Position numbers and translations under genes: made by a program. Below the pieces are notes generated by a model, which saw only the letters and a program-made list of their open reading frames with translations, had not been told where the DNA came from and made no database searches. Shown here piece after piece: positions 16,381-24,833 of a stretch of 64,000 nt of DNA (its first letter is position 1; each line of letters begins with the position of its first letter). Source of the stretch: Janibacter sp. CX7 (lineage in GTDB: Bacteria; Actinomycetota; Actinomycetes; Actinomycetales; Dermatophilaceae); contig NZ_CP101464.1 of the NCBI RefSeq assembly GCF_024362365.1, forward strand, positions 124,001-188,000, given 5' to 3'.

Positions 16381-17667
16381 GTGACCACCCAGACCATCAC
16401 CCCGCCCCTCGAGCGGCTGTCCCTCCCGCGGCGCTGGCTCGCCGGCTGGGGGAGCGTGCTGCTCCTCCTGACGAGCACCGTGACGTCGATCGGCGCGATG
16501 CTGCTCGTCACCCTCGTGCTCGTCTCCGTCGCGCTCATCACCGCCGGCGGCGTCGGGATCCTGCTGCTCGTGCCGCTCGTGTGGCTCTGCGGCGTCCTCG
16601 GGCACGCGGAGCGGCACCGGATCATCGCGCTGACCGGGCGTCAGGTGCACCCGCCGGCGCGGCGGGCGCAGCCGCTGTGGCGGCGGCTCTTCTTCGACGT
16701 GCACTCGTGGCGCAGCACCGCGTACTTCGCGCTGCACGCGCTGTGGGGCAGCTTCATGGGCTGGCTCACGCTGGCGGTCCTCACCCAGGCGCTCCTGCTG
16801 CTCTTCGTGCCGCTGCTCGGCAGCCGCCTGCCCGACAGCGGGATCTCGGTCTTCGGGTGGATCCCCGTCGACGGGGTCATCGGTCTGGCCAGCGCCTGGA
16901 CCATCGCCCTCGTCACCCTCGTCGTCATCCCGCTGGTCGCCCACGGGCTCACCTCGGTCGACGTCATGCTCGCCCGCTGGCTCCTCGGGCGCGACGAGCG
17001 CAAGGTCGTCGAGCACCTCACCGCCCGCGTCGACACCCTCAGCGAGTCGCGCCGCGAGGCCGTCGACTCCGTCGAGGCCGAGCGTCGTCGCATCGAGCGC
17101 GACCTGCACGACGGGCCGCAGCAGCGGATGGTCGCGATCGCGATGACCCTCGGCATGGCCAAGGAGGCGATCGACCGTGACCCCGCGGCGGCCGCCGAGC
17201 TCGTCGACGAGGCGCACCGCAGCGCCAAGGAGGCCATCGTCGAGATGCGCCACGTCGCCCGCGGCATCGTGCCCCCGATCCTCGCCGACCGCGGGCTCGA
17301 GGCTGCCCTGCCCGCCCTGGCCGCCCGCTCCGCCGTGCCCGCCTCCGTCGAGGTGCACGAGGTCGGCCGGGTCGACCCGACGACCGAGGCGATCGCCTAC
17401 TTCGTCGTCAGCGAGGCCCTGACCAATGTCGCGAAGCACTCCCGCGCCGAGCACGCCCGCGTCGTCGTGACGAAGGACGAGCAGCACCTCGTCGCCACGG
17501 TCACCGACGACGGCCGCGGCGGTGCCGACCCCTCCCGCGGCACCGGCCTGACCGGCCTGCGGCAGCGCGTGAGCGCCGTCGACGGCACCCTCGAGGTCAC
17601 CTCCCCGACCGGGGGACCGACCACCCTGACCGCAACCCTCCCCCTTCGCCCCGGACGGAGCCTGTGA
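16381..17667 (+). CDS. Sensor histidine kinase (HisKA_3 type)
   Basis: A 428-residue membrane kinase. An N-terminal sensor with four hydrophobic segments (about 25-75 and 118-190) is followed by a coiled coil and the HisKA_3 dimerisation helix, ERRRIERDLHDGPQQR, with phospho-acceptor His243. The HATPase_c domain shows the N-box SEALTNVAKHS and the G-boxes VTDDGRGG and GTGLTGL. It should autophosphorylate on His243 and pass phosphate to Asp66 of the adjacent response regulator. The sensor region resembles those of NarX/DesK-type kinases paired with DUF4097 proteins in actinobacteria. Its stop overlaps the regulator start by one nucleotide (TGATGA). Confidence 0.92.
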   Translation: MTTQTITPPLERLSLPRRWLAGWGSVLLLLTSTVTSIGAMLLVTLVLVSVALITAGGVGILLLVPLVWLCGVLGHAERHRIIALTGRQVHPPARRAQPLWRRLFFDVHSWRSTAYFALHALWGSFMGWLTLAVLTQALLLLFVPLLGSRLPDSGISVFGWIPVDGVIGLASAWTIALVTLVVIPLVAHGLTSVDVMLARWLLGRDERKVVEHLTARVDTLSESRREAVDSVEAERRRIERDLHDGPQQRMVAIAMTLGMAKEAIDRDPAAAAELVDEAHRSAKEAIVEMRHVARGIVPPILADRGLEAALPALAARSAVPASVEVHEVGRVDPTTEAIAYFVVSEALTNVAKHSRAEHARVVVTKDEQHLVATVTDDGRGGADPSRGTGLTGLRQRVSAVDGTLEVTSPTGGPTTLTATLPLRPGRSL

Positions 17668-18359
17668 TGACCGAGCCGACCACGACCCAGCCCGACGAGA
17701 CCCCCGCGACCCGCGTGGTCCTCGCCGAGGACTCGGTCCTGCTGCGCGACGGGATCGTGCGCCTGCTGACCTCGGCCGGCTTCGACGTGGCGGCCGCGTG
17801 CCCCGACGCCGAGACCTTCGTCGCCGCCGTCGACGAGCACCGGCCCGACCTCGTGGTCGTCGACGTGCGGATGCCCCCGACCTTCACCTCCGAGGGGATC
17901 GTCGCGGCGCTCGCGGTGCGCGACAAGCACCCCGAGACCGCCGTCATGGTCCTGTCGCAGTACGTCGAGGAGCAGTACGCCACCGAGCTCGTCGCGGCGA
18001 GGTCGAAGGGGGTCGGGTACCTCCTCAAGGACCGCGTCGCCGACACGAGCGACTTCATCGGCGCGCTGCGCGACGTCGCCGCCGGCGGCACGGTGCTCGA
18101 CCCCGAGGTCGTCACCCAGCTGCTCACGCGGGCCCGGCACGCCGACCCGCTGGCCGCGCTCACGCCGCGAGAGAGGGACGTCCTCGGGCTCATGGCCCAG
18201 GGCCGGACCAACTCCGCGATCGGCAAGGAGCTCTACATCTCCGACGGGGCCGTGGAGAAGCACGTGACCTCGATCTTCACCAAGCTCGACCTGCCGCCGG
18301 CAGAGGGTGACCACCGCCGGGTGCTCGCCGTCCTGCGCTGGCTCGACCAGGAGGACTGA
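17667..18359 (+). CDS. NarL/LuxR-type response regulator
   Basis: A 230-residue regulator. The receiver domain shows acidic pocket Glu21-Asp22, phospho-acceptor Asp66 in VVVDVRMP, the conserved Ser in VLSQYVEEQYA and the Lys in YLLKDRV. The C-terminal LuxR HTH covers about 165-225 (LTPRERDVLGLMAQGRTNSAIG, then GAVEKHVTSIFTKLDL). The kinase upstream overlaps the start by one base. It presumably controls its own operon, including the downstream DUF4097 gene, and possibly others. Start ATG 17667 is preferred to the GTG one codon earlier. Confidence 0.92.
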   Translation: MTEPTTTQPDETPATRVVLAEDSVLLRDGIVRLLTSAGFDVAAACPDAETFVAAVDEHRPDLVVVDVRMPPTFTSEGIVAALAVRDKHPETAVMVLSQYVEEQYATELVAARSKGVGYLLKDRVADTSDFIGALRDVAAGGTVLDPEVVTQLLTRARHADPLAALTPRERDVLGLMAQGRTNSAIGKELYISDGAVEKHVTSIFTKLDLPPAEGDHRRVLAVLRWLDQED

Positions 18360-18363
18360 GACG

Positions 18364-19212
18364 ATGACGACCACCCCGCTGCCGCCCCGACCGGGCGAGC
18401 CCACCGACCCCGAGCTGCGCGATCGCTATCGCACCGACGCCTCGCGCGAGCGTGAGGCGCGTCGGGCCGAGACGGTCCGCCTCGCGGCGGAGCCGCGCCC
18501 CTCGCGCACTCCCGTCGGCCCGATCCGGGTCCTCGCGCTGCTCGTCGCCGTCGTGCTCGTCGTCGTGGCAGGTCTGAGCCTCGTCGGCCCCATGCTCAAG
18601 CAGTCGGCCACCTCCGACCAGCGCATCACCGCCGCCGGCTCCCTCGAGATCAACGCCCAGGTCGGTGACGTCCGGGTGCGCGCGGCCGAGCCCGGCGAGA
18701 CGCCGCACGTCACGACGACCCGCACCTGGGGGCTGTGGGAACCGCGCACCAGCGTGCGCACGAGCGGCGACACCACGCGGCTGTCCTCGTCGTGCACCGG
18801 GCCGGCGATCGGCACGGTCTGCGAGGTCGACTGGCTCGTCGTCGTGCCGGCCGACACCGAGGTCGACATCGAGCAGGGCGTCGGCGCGGTGAGCGTGGAG
18901 GGCATGACCCGCGACGTGGACGTCGAGGTCGGCGTCGGTGACGTGACCGTCGCCGAGGCCGAGGGCGAGCACCTGAGCGTCGACATCGGCGTCGGGGCGC
19001 TCGACTACGAAGCCGTCGAGCCGCCCCGGACGGTCGAGGCGAGCGTCGGCGTCGGCGAGCTCGTCGTGCGGGTTCCCGACACCGTGGGCTACCGGGTCGC
19101 GACCTCCAGCGGCTCCACCGAGGTCGCCAACTCCATCGGCAGCGACCCGTCCGCGAGCCGCCGGATCACGCTGGACAACGGCGTCGGGGCGATCAGGGTC
19201 GACCCGAGCTGA
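18364..19212 (+). CDS. DUF4097 beta-repeat membrane-anchored protein
   Basis: A 282-residue protein with a cytoplasmic Arg/Glu-rich N-terminus, one membrane segment at about 58-82 (VLALLVAVVLVVVAGLSLV), and an outward-facing region of repeated short beta units, each close to V-x-V-x-x-G-V-G-x-(V/L)-x-V. This is the DUF4097 right-handed repeat. The start at 18364 follows GGAGG in the response regulator stop region, 4 nt after that stop. It is the last gene of the kinase-regulator operon, so it is probably an envelope output or signal modulator of that system; direct function is unknown. Confidence 0.82.
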   Translation: MTTTPLPPRPGEPTDPELRDRYRTDASREREARRAETVRLAAEPRPSRTPVGPIRVLALLVAVVLVVVAGLSLVGPMLKQSATSDQRITAAGSLEINAQVGDVRVRAAEPGETPHVTTTRTWGLWEPRTSVRTSGDTTRLSSSCTGPAIGTVCEVDWLVVVPADTEVDIEQGVGAVSVEGMTRDVDVEVGVGDVTVAEAEGEHLSVDIGVGALDYEAVEPPRTVEASVGVGELVVRVPDTVGYRVATSSGSTEVANSIGSDPSASRRITLDNGVGAIRVDPS

Positions 19213-19241
19213 GCCTGCGCCCCGCGCAGCCGAGCGCTGCC

Positions 19242-19278
19242 CCCAACTCCGCAGACCCTGGGGTCTTGCGGAGTTGGG
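19242..19278. repeat. CCCTAGGG-family palindrome, diverged member, between convergent genes
   Basis: CCCAACTCCGCAGACCC and GGGTCTTGCGGAGTTGGG pair almost perfectly, with one unpaired base and a centre that has changed from CTAG to CTGG. It lies 29 nt after the DUF4097 stop and 55 nt before the lutC stop, a convergent junction, and may be a bidirectional terminator. A nearby GGACCTTGGGGTCC and three AGGTGC units follow. Confidence 0.75.
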
Positions 19279-19332
19279 CGCGCAGGACCTTGGGGTCCTG
19301 GTGCAGGTGCAGGTGCAAGGGCGCGGCCCGGA

Positions 19333-19977
19333 TCAGCCCTCGACGAGCAGGACGACCAGGTTGCGCGGGCCGTGGACGCCCTCGACCCGCTGCAGCTCGA
19401 TGTCGCTCGTGGCGCTCGGCCCGCTGATCCAGGTCAGCGGCCGGGCGTCACCGGCGTCGGGCCGCAGCCGGGCCACCGCATCGGGCACGTCCTGCACGAC
19501 CTGGTCCGCGCGCACGACGCACACGTGGGTGTCGGGCACGAGGGTGAGCGCCCGCCGGCCCTGGTCCGCGCGGTGGTCGAGCACGATCGTCCCGGTGACC
19601 GCGATGCCCAGGGCCGCCGCGGTGACGACGCCGTCCGTGGCGTCGAGGTCCGCGTGCGTGCGGGTCTGCGACTCACGTCGCACCTCGGCGACCTCGGCCA
19701 CGGCGTCGACCCACGTGGGCTCCAGGCCCTCGGGGACGACGACGCTGCCGCAGCCGCGCTCGCGCAGGGCGGCCGTGATGGCCACGGCCACCCCGTCGGG
19801 GCCGACCCGGACGACGTCGGCCCGGTAGTCCTCGACCGTCTCGACGAACTGCGTCAGCCCGTCGGCGCCGACCGCACCGCTGCCGGTCAGCGGCTCGCGG
19901 GGGGTCGCGCCGGCCGACGTGGTGACGTCGGTGGTCGCGTCGCGGACCCGGCGCAGGATCTCCTCGCGTGCACTCAT
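19333..19977 (-). CDS. lutC: LutC-type lactate utilisation protein (LUD domain)
   Basis: A 214-residue LUD-domain protein. The Gly-rich core TDGVVTAAALGIAVTGTIVLD and the ending PLTWISGPSATSDIELQ-RVEGVHGPR are diagnostic. LutC acts with LutA and LutB in oxidation of L-lactate to pyruvate in the cytoplasm, with electrons passed to the respiratory chain. The start overlaps the lutB stop by 4 nt (ATGA), and it is the last gene of permease-lutA-lutB-lutC. It faces the convergent DUF4097 gene across a palindrome. Confidence 0.92.
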   Translation of the reverse strand: MSAREEILRRVRDATTDVTTSAGATPREPLTGSGAVGADGLTQFVETVEDYRADVVRVGPDGVAVAITAALRERGCGSVVVPEGLEPTWVDAVAEVAEVRRESQTRTHADLDATDGVVTAAALGIAVTGTIVLDHRADQGRRALTLVPDTHVCVVRADQVVQDVPDAVARLRPDAGDARPLTWISGPSATSDIELQRVEGVHGPRNLVVLLVEG

Positions 19978-21440
19978 CGGTCATCGCCTCTCTCGCGAGC
20001 CCACCACTGGCGGAAGCTCTCGGTGGGTGGGGTGGGGACGTCGCGCGCACTGGTCCACGCGCCGAGGCCAGGCAGTGATCGGATCGTCCGGTCGCCGACG
20101 ACCCGGCCGACGAGGCTCGAGGCCCGCTGGGCGCCGGCGAGCCGCTTGGGGTCGGAGAGCACCCACGCCGCGGCCTTCATGGCCGCGCTCTCGGCGGCGT
20201 GGCCCTCCTCGGTGACCCGCCCGCGCAGCTCGACGAGCAGCTCGGGGATGTTGATCCGCACCGGGCACGCGTCGAAGCAGGCGCCGCACAGGCTCGAGGC
20301 ATAGGGCAGCGACTGGTCGACCGCGCTGCTGGTGCCGCGCAGCTGCGGGTTGAGCACCGCGCCGATCGGACCCGGGTAGACGGAGCCGTAGGCGTGGCCG
20401 CCGGTGCGCTCGTAGACCGGGCAGACGTTGAGGCAGGCCGAGCAGCGGATGCAGCGCAGCGCCTCACGGCCGACGGTGTCGGCGAGGACGTGGCTGCGCC
20501 CGTTGTCGAGGAGGATCACGTGCACGTCCTGCGGGCCGTCGCCGTCATGGGCGCCGGTCCACATCGTCGTGTAGGGGTTCATCCGCTCGCCGGTGCTCGA
20601 CCGGGGGAGGAGCTGCATCATCGGCGCGAGGTCGTCCCACGTCGGCAGGACCTTTTCGATGCCCACGACGGAGATGAGCGTCTCGGGCAGGGTCAGGCAC
20701 ATCCGGCCGTTGCCCTCGGACTCGACGACGACGAGGGTGCCGGTGTCGGCGATGGCGAAGTTGGCGCCGGAGATGCCGACCCTGGCCCGCAGGAACTTCT
20801 CGCGCAGGTGCAGGCGCGCGGCCTCGGCCAGGCGTGCCGGGTCCTGGGTGAGGTCGTCAGGGGCGGGGCGGCCCACCTTGGCCATCTCACGCAGGAAGAT
20901 CTCGCGGATCTCGTTGCGGTTGCGGTGGATCGCGGGGACGAGGATGTGGCTGGGGCGGTCGTGCCCGAGCTGGACGATGAGCTCGGCGAGGTCGGTCTCC
21001 CACGCGTGGACGCCGGCCTCCTCGAGGGCCTCGTTGAGCTCGATCTCCTGGGTCGCCATCGACTTGACCTTGACGACCTCGTCGACCTCCTTGGCCCGCG
21101 CGATCTCCAGCGCGATCCGGTTGGCCTCGACGGCGTCACGCGCCCAGTGGACCGTGGCCCCCTGCGCGACGAGCGACTCCTCGAGCTGCTCGAGGTAGTC
21201 GGCCAGGTGGGTCAGCGCCTCGTCCTTGGCGTCGGCGCCGGCAACCCTCAGGGCCTCCCACTCGGGGAGCTCGTCGACCACCGCGGCCCGCTTGTCGCGG
21301 ATCGTGTGGGTCGCGTGGCGCAGGTTCTTGCGCTGCTGGGTGTTGTCGAGCGCCTCACGGGCGGCCTCGGGGAAGGCCGGCATGCCGATGAAGGTGGACG
21401 AGGTCTGCTGGACCGGTCCGCCTCGTGCCTGCGTGCTCAT
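19974..21440 (-). CDS. lutB: LutB-type iron-sulfur lactate utilisation protein
   Basis: A 488-residue protein: LUD domain (about 75-310, with VGISGANFAIADTGTLVVVESEGN), then a ferredoxin-like pair of 4Fe-4S clusters, first ligands Cys330, 333, 336 and 340, second group Cys385, 388 and 392. This is the usual LutB order. It is the iron-sulfur component of the LutABC lactate oxidase complex. The ATG at 21440 overlaps the lutA stop by 4 nt (ATGA); longer frames upstream only read through lutA. Regulation should follow the operon promoter at the divergent LldR-like gene. Confidence 0.93.
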   Translation of the reverse strand: MSTQARGGPVQQTSSTFIGMPAFPEAAREALDNTQQRKNLRHATHTIRDKRAAVVDELPEWEALRVAGADAKDEALTHLADYLEQLEESLVAQGATVHWARDAVEANRIALEIARAKEVDEVVKVKSMATQEIELNEALEEAGVHAWETDLAELIVQLGHDRPSHILVPAIHRNRNEIREIFLREMAKVGRPAPDDLTQDPARLAEAARLHLREKFLRARVGISGANFAIADTGTLVVVESEGNGRMCLTLPETLISVVGIEKVLPTWDDLAPMMQLLPRSSTGERMNPYTTMWTGAHDGDGPQDVHVILLDNGRSHVLADTVGREALRCIRCSACLNVCPVYERTGGHAYGSVYPGPIGAVLNPQLRGTSSAVDQSLPYASSLCGACFDACPVRINIPELLVELRGRVTEEGHAAESAAMKAAAWVLSDPKRLAGAQRASSLVGRVVGDRTIRSLPGLGAWTSARDVPTPPTESFRQWWARERGDDR

Positions 21441-22201
21441 GCGGGGTCCTCCTCGGTGCTGGCCAGGATCTCCGCCAGGTGCATCTGCCGGACCCCCGAC
21501 CGCTGCCGGTCGAGCATCCCGCCGATGTGGGCCAGGCAGGAGTTGTCGCTCGCGACGACGACCTCGGCGTCGGTCGAGCGGATGTTGCGGCACTTGTCGG
21601 CGCCCATCGCGACGGAGACGTCCGCGTTCTTCACCGCAAAGGTCCCGCCGAAGCCGCAGCACTCCGTGTCGCCAGGCAGGTCGACGAGCTCGAGCCCGCG
21701 GACCGCGCGCAGCAGCTGCAGCGGCTTGTCGCCGACCCGCAGCATGCGCAGCGAGTGGCAGGTCGGGTGGTAGGTGACCCGGTGGGGGAAGTACGCCCCG
21801 ACATCGGTCACGCCGAGCACGTCGACGAGGAACTCGGACAGCTCGTGGACCCTGGGCGTCACCTCCTGCACCCGGCCGAGCAGCCGCTCCTCACCGGCCT
21901 GCCGGGCGATCGTCGCGTGCTGCTCGCGCACCGAGCCGACGCACGAGCCCGACGGCGCCACGACGGCGTCGTAGCCCTCGAAGACGTCGGCGAAGCGCTG
22001 CACCATCGGCACGGCGTTGCGGCCGTAGCCGGTGTTGGTGAGCACCTGGCCGCAGCAGGCCTGCTCCATGGGGAACTCGACCCGGACCCCGAGCCGCTCG
22101 AGCAGGCGCACGGTCGCCTTGGGCGTGCCCGGCCACATCGTGTCGTTGAAGCAGGTGGCGAAGAGGGCGACCTTGAGGTCGGTGCGGGCCGGCGCGGTCA
22201 C
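21437..22201 (-). CDS. lutA: LutA-type CCG-domain Fe-S oxidoreductase
   Basis: A 254-residue protein with the two Cys-Cys-Gly (DUF224) motifs, Cys49-Cys50-Gly51 and Cys180-Cys181-Gly182, that bind the non-cubane Fe-S clusters of LutA, GlcF and HdrB. The N-terminus KVALFATCFND is typical of LutA, as is the length of about 240-250. The start is a GTG at 22201 that overlaps the permease stop by 4 nt (GTGA). Another in-frame GTG lies 4 codons upstream, and neither has a strong ribosome site, so coupling to the permease is likely. Confidence 0.9.
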   Translation of the reverse strand: MTAPARTDLKVALFATCFNDTMWPGTPKATVRLLERLGVRVEFPMEQACCGQVLTNTGYGRNAVPMVQRFADVFEGYDAVVAPSGSCVGSVREQHATIARQAGEERLLGRVQEVTPRVHELSEFLVDVLGVTDVGAYFPHRVTYHPTCHSLRMLRVGDKPLQLLRAVRGLELVDLPGDTECCGFGGTFAVKNADVSVAMGADKCRNIRSTDAEVVVASDNSCLAHIGGMLDRQRSGVRQMHLAEILASTEEDPA

Positions 22202-23928
22202 GGGAGCATCCACGACAGGACTGTCGACTGCAGGCCGACGATGAGGCACATGACGACGATGAGTCCGATGCTCCAGGGGAGCACCTTGCGCAGGATGGCG
22301 GACTCCTGGCCGACGAGACCGACGGCCGTGGCCGCGATCGTGAGGTTCTGCGGGCTGATCATCTTGCCGACGACTCCTCCGGAGGTGTTGGCCGCGACGA
22401 GCAGGGTCGGGTCGATCCCCGCCCGCTCGGCGGCGCTCTGCTGCAGGGTGGCGAAGAGCGCGTTGGCGCTCGTGTCCGAGCCGGTGACCGCCGTGCCGAG
22501 CCACCCGAGCAAGGGGCTGAGGAAGGCGAAGGCGGTTCCGGTCCCGGCGATCCAGGCGCCGATGGTGATCGTCTGCCCGGAGAGGTTCATGACGTAGGCG
22601 AGGGCGAGGACCGAGGCGACGGTGACGAAGGCCCAGCGCATCTTCACCGCGGTCTCCTTCATCTCGGCGGCCAGGCCGGAAAAGCCGATCCCGTAGGCCA
22701 GGGCCACGACGACGGCGCAGGCGAGGAGCATGGTGCCGGGGGAGGAGAGCCAGGAGAAGGAGTAGGTCGCCGAGGCGTTGACGCTGCCGTCGTGGGTGAG
22801 CACCTCACCGGCCAGACCGGGCCAGGGGATCTTGACGTTGGTCCCCGTGAGCCAGGTGTCGACGGCCGGCACGAGCTTGGCGATCGAGAAGACGGCGACG
22901 ACGAGGACGTAGGGGAACATCGCCCAGGCGATGCGGCGCGGCGTGAGGGCGCGGGCCTGGGAGTCGAGCTCCTCGGGCGTGATCTGGTAGGCGTCGGCCG
23001 ACCCGCCGCCGGTCGTAGGGCCGTCGGCCCCGGCGAGCGCGAACTGCTGTTCCCGTTCGACCTGGAGCGACTCGGTGGCCTCGTCACCGCCGGTCGGCTG
23101 CCAGGTCCGCAGGAAGGCGACGGCGACGGCGAGCGAGACGAGGGAGGCGATGATGTCGGTCATCTCGACCGAGATCCACGTCGCCGAGACCCACTGGGTG
23201 CTGGCGAAGGCGAGGCCGATGACGACGGCGGCCGGCCAGGTCTGGCGGACCCCCCTTCGCCCGTCGACCATGAAGACGAGGAGCAGCGGGACGAAGATGG
23301 CGATGATCGGTGCCTGGTGGCCGACGTAGGCACCGATCTCCTCGTAGGGGATGCCGGTGAGGTTGCCGGCGGTGAGGATCGGGATGGCGATCGCCCCGAA
23401 GGCGACCGGGGCGGTGTTGGCCAGCAGCACGACCGTGGCGGCGCGAAGGGGGGCGAAGCCCACCGCCATGAGCATGACGCCGGTGATGGCCACGGGGGCG
23501 CCGAAGCCGGCGAGGGCCTCGAGGAGCGCGCCGAAGCAGAAGGCGATGATGATCGCCTGGATCCGCGGGTCGTCGGAGATGAGCCGGAAGGTCGCGCGCA
23601 GGTCCTCGAAGTGACCCGAGCGCACCGTGACCTCGTAGAGGACGATCGCGGTGAAGACGATCCACATGATGGGGAAGAGGCCGAAGACGGCGCCCTCGGT
23701 CGCCGCGAGCGCGGCGAGGTGGGCTGGCATCCCGAAGAAGACGACCGCCACGAGGATCGCGACCGCCACGGCGGTCAGGCCGGCCCAGTGCGCCTTCCAC
23801 TTCAGCAGGCCGAGGGTGACGAAGATCGTCACCAGCGGCACGAGGGCCACGAGGGCTGAGACGGTGAGGCTGTCGAGCACCGGAGCGATCTCCGGTGTGA
23901 AGTCCATCGGTACGGCGGTGGGGGTCAT
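22198..23928 (-). CDS. L-lactate permease (LctP/LldP family)
   Basis: A 576-residue polytopic carrier of the lactate permease family. Signatures include FGALLEALAGFGAPVAITGV near residue 130, GNLTGIPYEEIG, and the late ANTSGGVVGKMISPQNLTIA. About 13-14 hydrophobic segments span the inner membrane, with a soluble loop near 290-360. It should import lactate with protons to feed LutABC, whose genes follow with 4-nt overlaps. GGAG lies 8-11 nt upstream of the chosen ATG; in-frame codons upstream fall in the operator region and are not credible. Confidence 0.92.
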   Translation of the reverse strand: MTPTAVPMDFTPEIAPVLDSLTVSALVALVPLVTIFVTLGLLKWKAHWAGLTAVAVAILVAVVFFGMPAHLAALAATEGAVFGLFPIMWIVFTAIVLYEVTVRSGHFEDLRATFRLISDDPRIQAIIIAFCFGALLEALAGFGAPVAITGVMLMAVGFAPLRAATVVLLANTAPVAFGAIAIPILTAGNLTGIPYEEIGAYVGHQAPIIAIFVPLLLVFMVDGRRGVRQTWPAAVVIGLAFASTQWVSATWISVEMTDIIASLVSLAVAVAFLRTWQPTGGDEATESLQVEREQQFALAGADGPTTGGGSADAYQITPEELDSQARALTPRRIAWAMFPYVLVVAVFSIAKLVPAVDTWLTGTNVKIPWPGLAGEVLTHDGSVNASATYSFSWLSSPGTMLLACAVVVALAYGIGFSGLAAEMKETAVKMRWAFVTVASVLALAYVMNLSGQTITIGAWIAGTGTAFAFLSPLLGWLGTAVTGSDTSANALFATLQQSAAERAGIDPTLLVAANTSGGVVGKMISPQNLTIAATAVGLVGQESAILRKVLPWSIGLIVVMCLIVGLQSTVLSWMLP

Positions 23929-23969
23929 CGGGGCTCCGGGTGCACGTCGTCGGGCGGGAGGATCGACAT

Positions 23970-23984
23970 AATGGTCGGACCATT
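23970..23984. promoter_or_regulatory. Operator 1 of the lactate operon (perfect 15-bp palindrome)
   Basis: AATGGTCGGACCATT is a perfect odd-centred palindrome about 42 bp upstream of the permease start. The ATGGTC-N-GACCAT core is of the type bound by GntR/FadR-subfamily lactate regulators such as LldR and PdhR (consensus near TGGT-N-ACCA). Two further copies follow at 24026 and 24050. Confidence 0.75.
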
Positions 23985-24025
23985 GTGTCGAGCATTGACC
24001 GTAGACCCGGTAAGGCCATCCCGTC

Positions 24026-24040
24026 AATGGTCGGACCAAA
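24026..24040. promoter_or_regulatory. Operator 2 of the lactate operon
   Basis: AATGGTCGGACCAAA keeps the ATGGTC-G-GACCA core and loses only the last AT symmetry. It is centred about 56 bp from operator 1. Confidence 0.7.
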
Positions 24041-24049
24041 AGAACCGAT

Positions 24050-24064
24050 AATGGTCCGACCACT
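24050..24064. promoter_or_regulatory. Operator 3 of the lactate operon
   Basis: AATGGTCCGACCACT keeps the ATGGTC-C-GACCA core. It is 24 bp (about two helical turns) from operator 2, and about 40-50 bp upstream of the regulator start, so it could mediate autoregulation. Confidence 0.7.
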
Positions 24065-24101
24065 TCTCCCGGCCGCCGCGAGGCCGTGCCATCCTGTGCT
24101 C

Positions 24102-24830
24102 GTGATCGAAGATCCCAGCCCCGCGAGGCCCGGAGCGGGCCTCAAGGCCTACGAGGTCGTGCTCGCGTGGGTCGACGAGCGCATCCTCGACGGTCGGCTG
24201 CGGGTCGGCGACACCCTGCCGGCGGAGCGCGAGCTGGCCCGGATGCTCGACGTGGGTCGTGCTGCGGTGCGCGAGGCGGTACGCACGCTCGAGGCCCAGG
24301 GGGTCGTGCGTTCGTCGGTCGGGGCCGGTGGCGCCGGCGGGACGATGATCACCGCCGTGCCCAGCGGCGCCCTCGCCCGTCTGCTGCGCCTGCACGTGGC
24401 GCTCGCCAACTTCCCGCTGCCCGACGTGCTCGAGGTGCGGGTGGCTCTCGAGACGGTGAGCGTGCGCCTCGCCGCGGCCCACGCGACACCGGAGCAGCTG
24501 GCCGAGATGACCCGCCTGCTCGACCTCATGGAGACCCCGGGGATCGACCGGGAGCGGTTCAACGACCACGACACCGCCTTCCACGTCGCGCTCGCCGAGG
24601 CCGCGGGCAACCAGCTGGCTCGCGACGTCACCGCAGCCATCCGGGAGTCGATGCGACTGCCGATCCTCGACGCCTTCCGCACCGTCGGCGACTGGGACGA
24701 GGTCGCCGACAAGCTGCGGGCGGACCACCGGCGGATCCACACGGCGATCGCGGCCGGCGACGGTGATCTCGCGGCGGCGGCCACGGAGGAGCACATCCGC
24801 TCGGCCTGGCGGCTGATCGCCACCGACTGA
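24102..24830 (+). CDS. GntR family (FadR/LldR-like, FCD domain) transcriptional regulator
   Basis: A 242-residue protein. N-terminal winged helix: DERILDGRLRVGDTLPAERE, then LARMLDVGRAAVREAVRTLE, the GntR recognition helix. C-terminal FCD effector domain: DVLEVRVALETVSVRLAA with the typical Arg, then HDTAFHVALAEAAGN and DHRRIHTAI with the His residues that bind metal and carboxylate. Divergence from the lactate permease operon, and three ATGGTC-N-GACCA sites between them, point to an LldR-type repressor relieved by lactate. The start is GTG 24102, just after CATCCT at 24090-24095, a weak -10 at leaderless distance. Longer frames run through the operators. Confidence 0.88.
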   Translation: MIEDPSPARPGAGLKAYEVVLAWVDERILDGRLRVGDTLPAERELARMLDVGRAAVREAVRTLEAQGVVRSSVGAGGAGGTMITAVPSGALARLLRLHVALANFPLPDVLEVRVALETVSVRLAAAHATPEQLAEMTRLLDLMETPGIDRERFNDHDTAFHVALAEAAGNQLARDVTAAIRESMRLPILDAFRTVGDWDEVADKLRADHRRIHTAIAAGDGDLAAAATEEHIRSAWRLIATD

Positions 24831-24833
24831 CGG

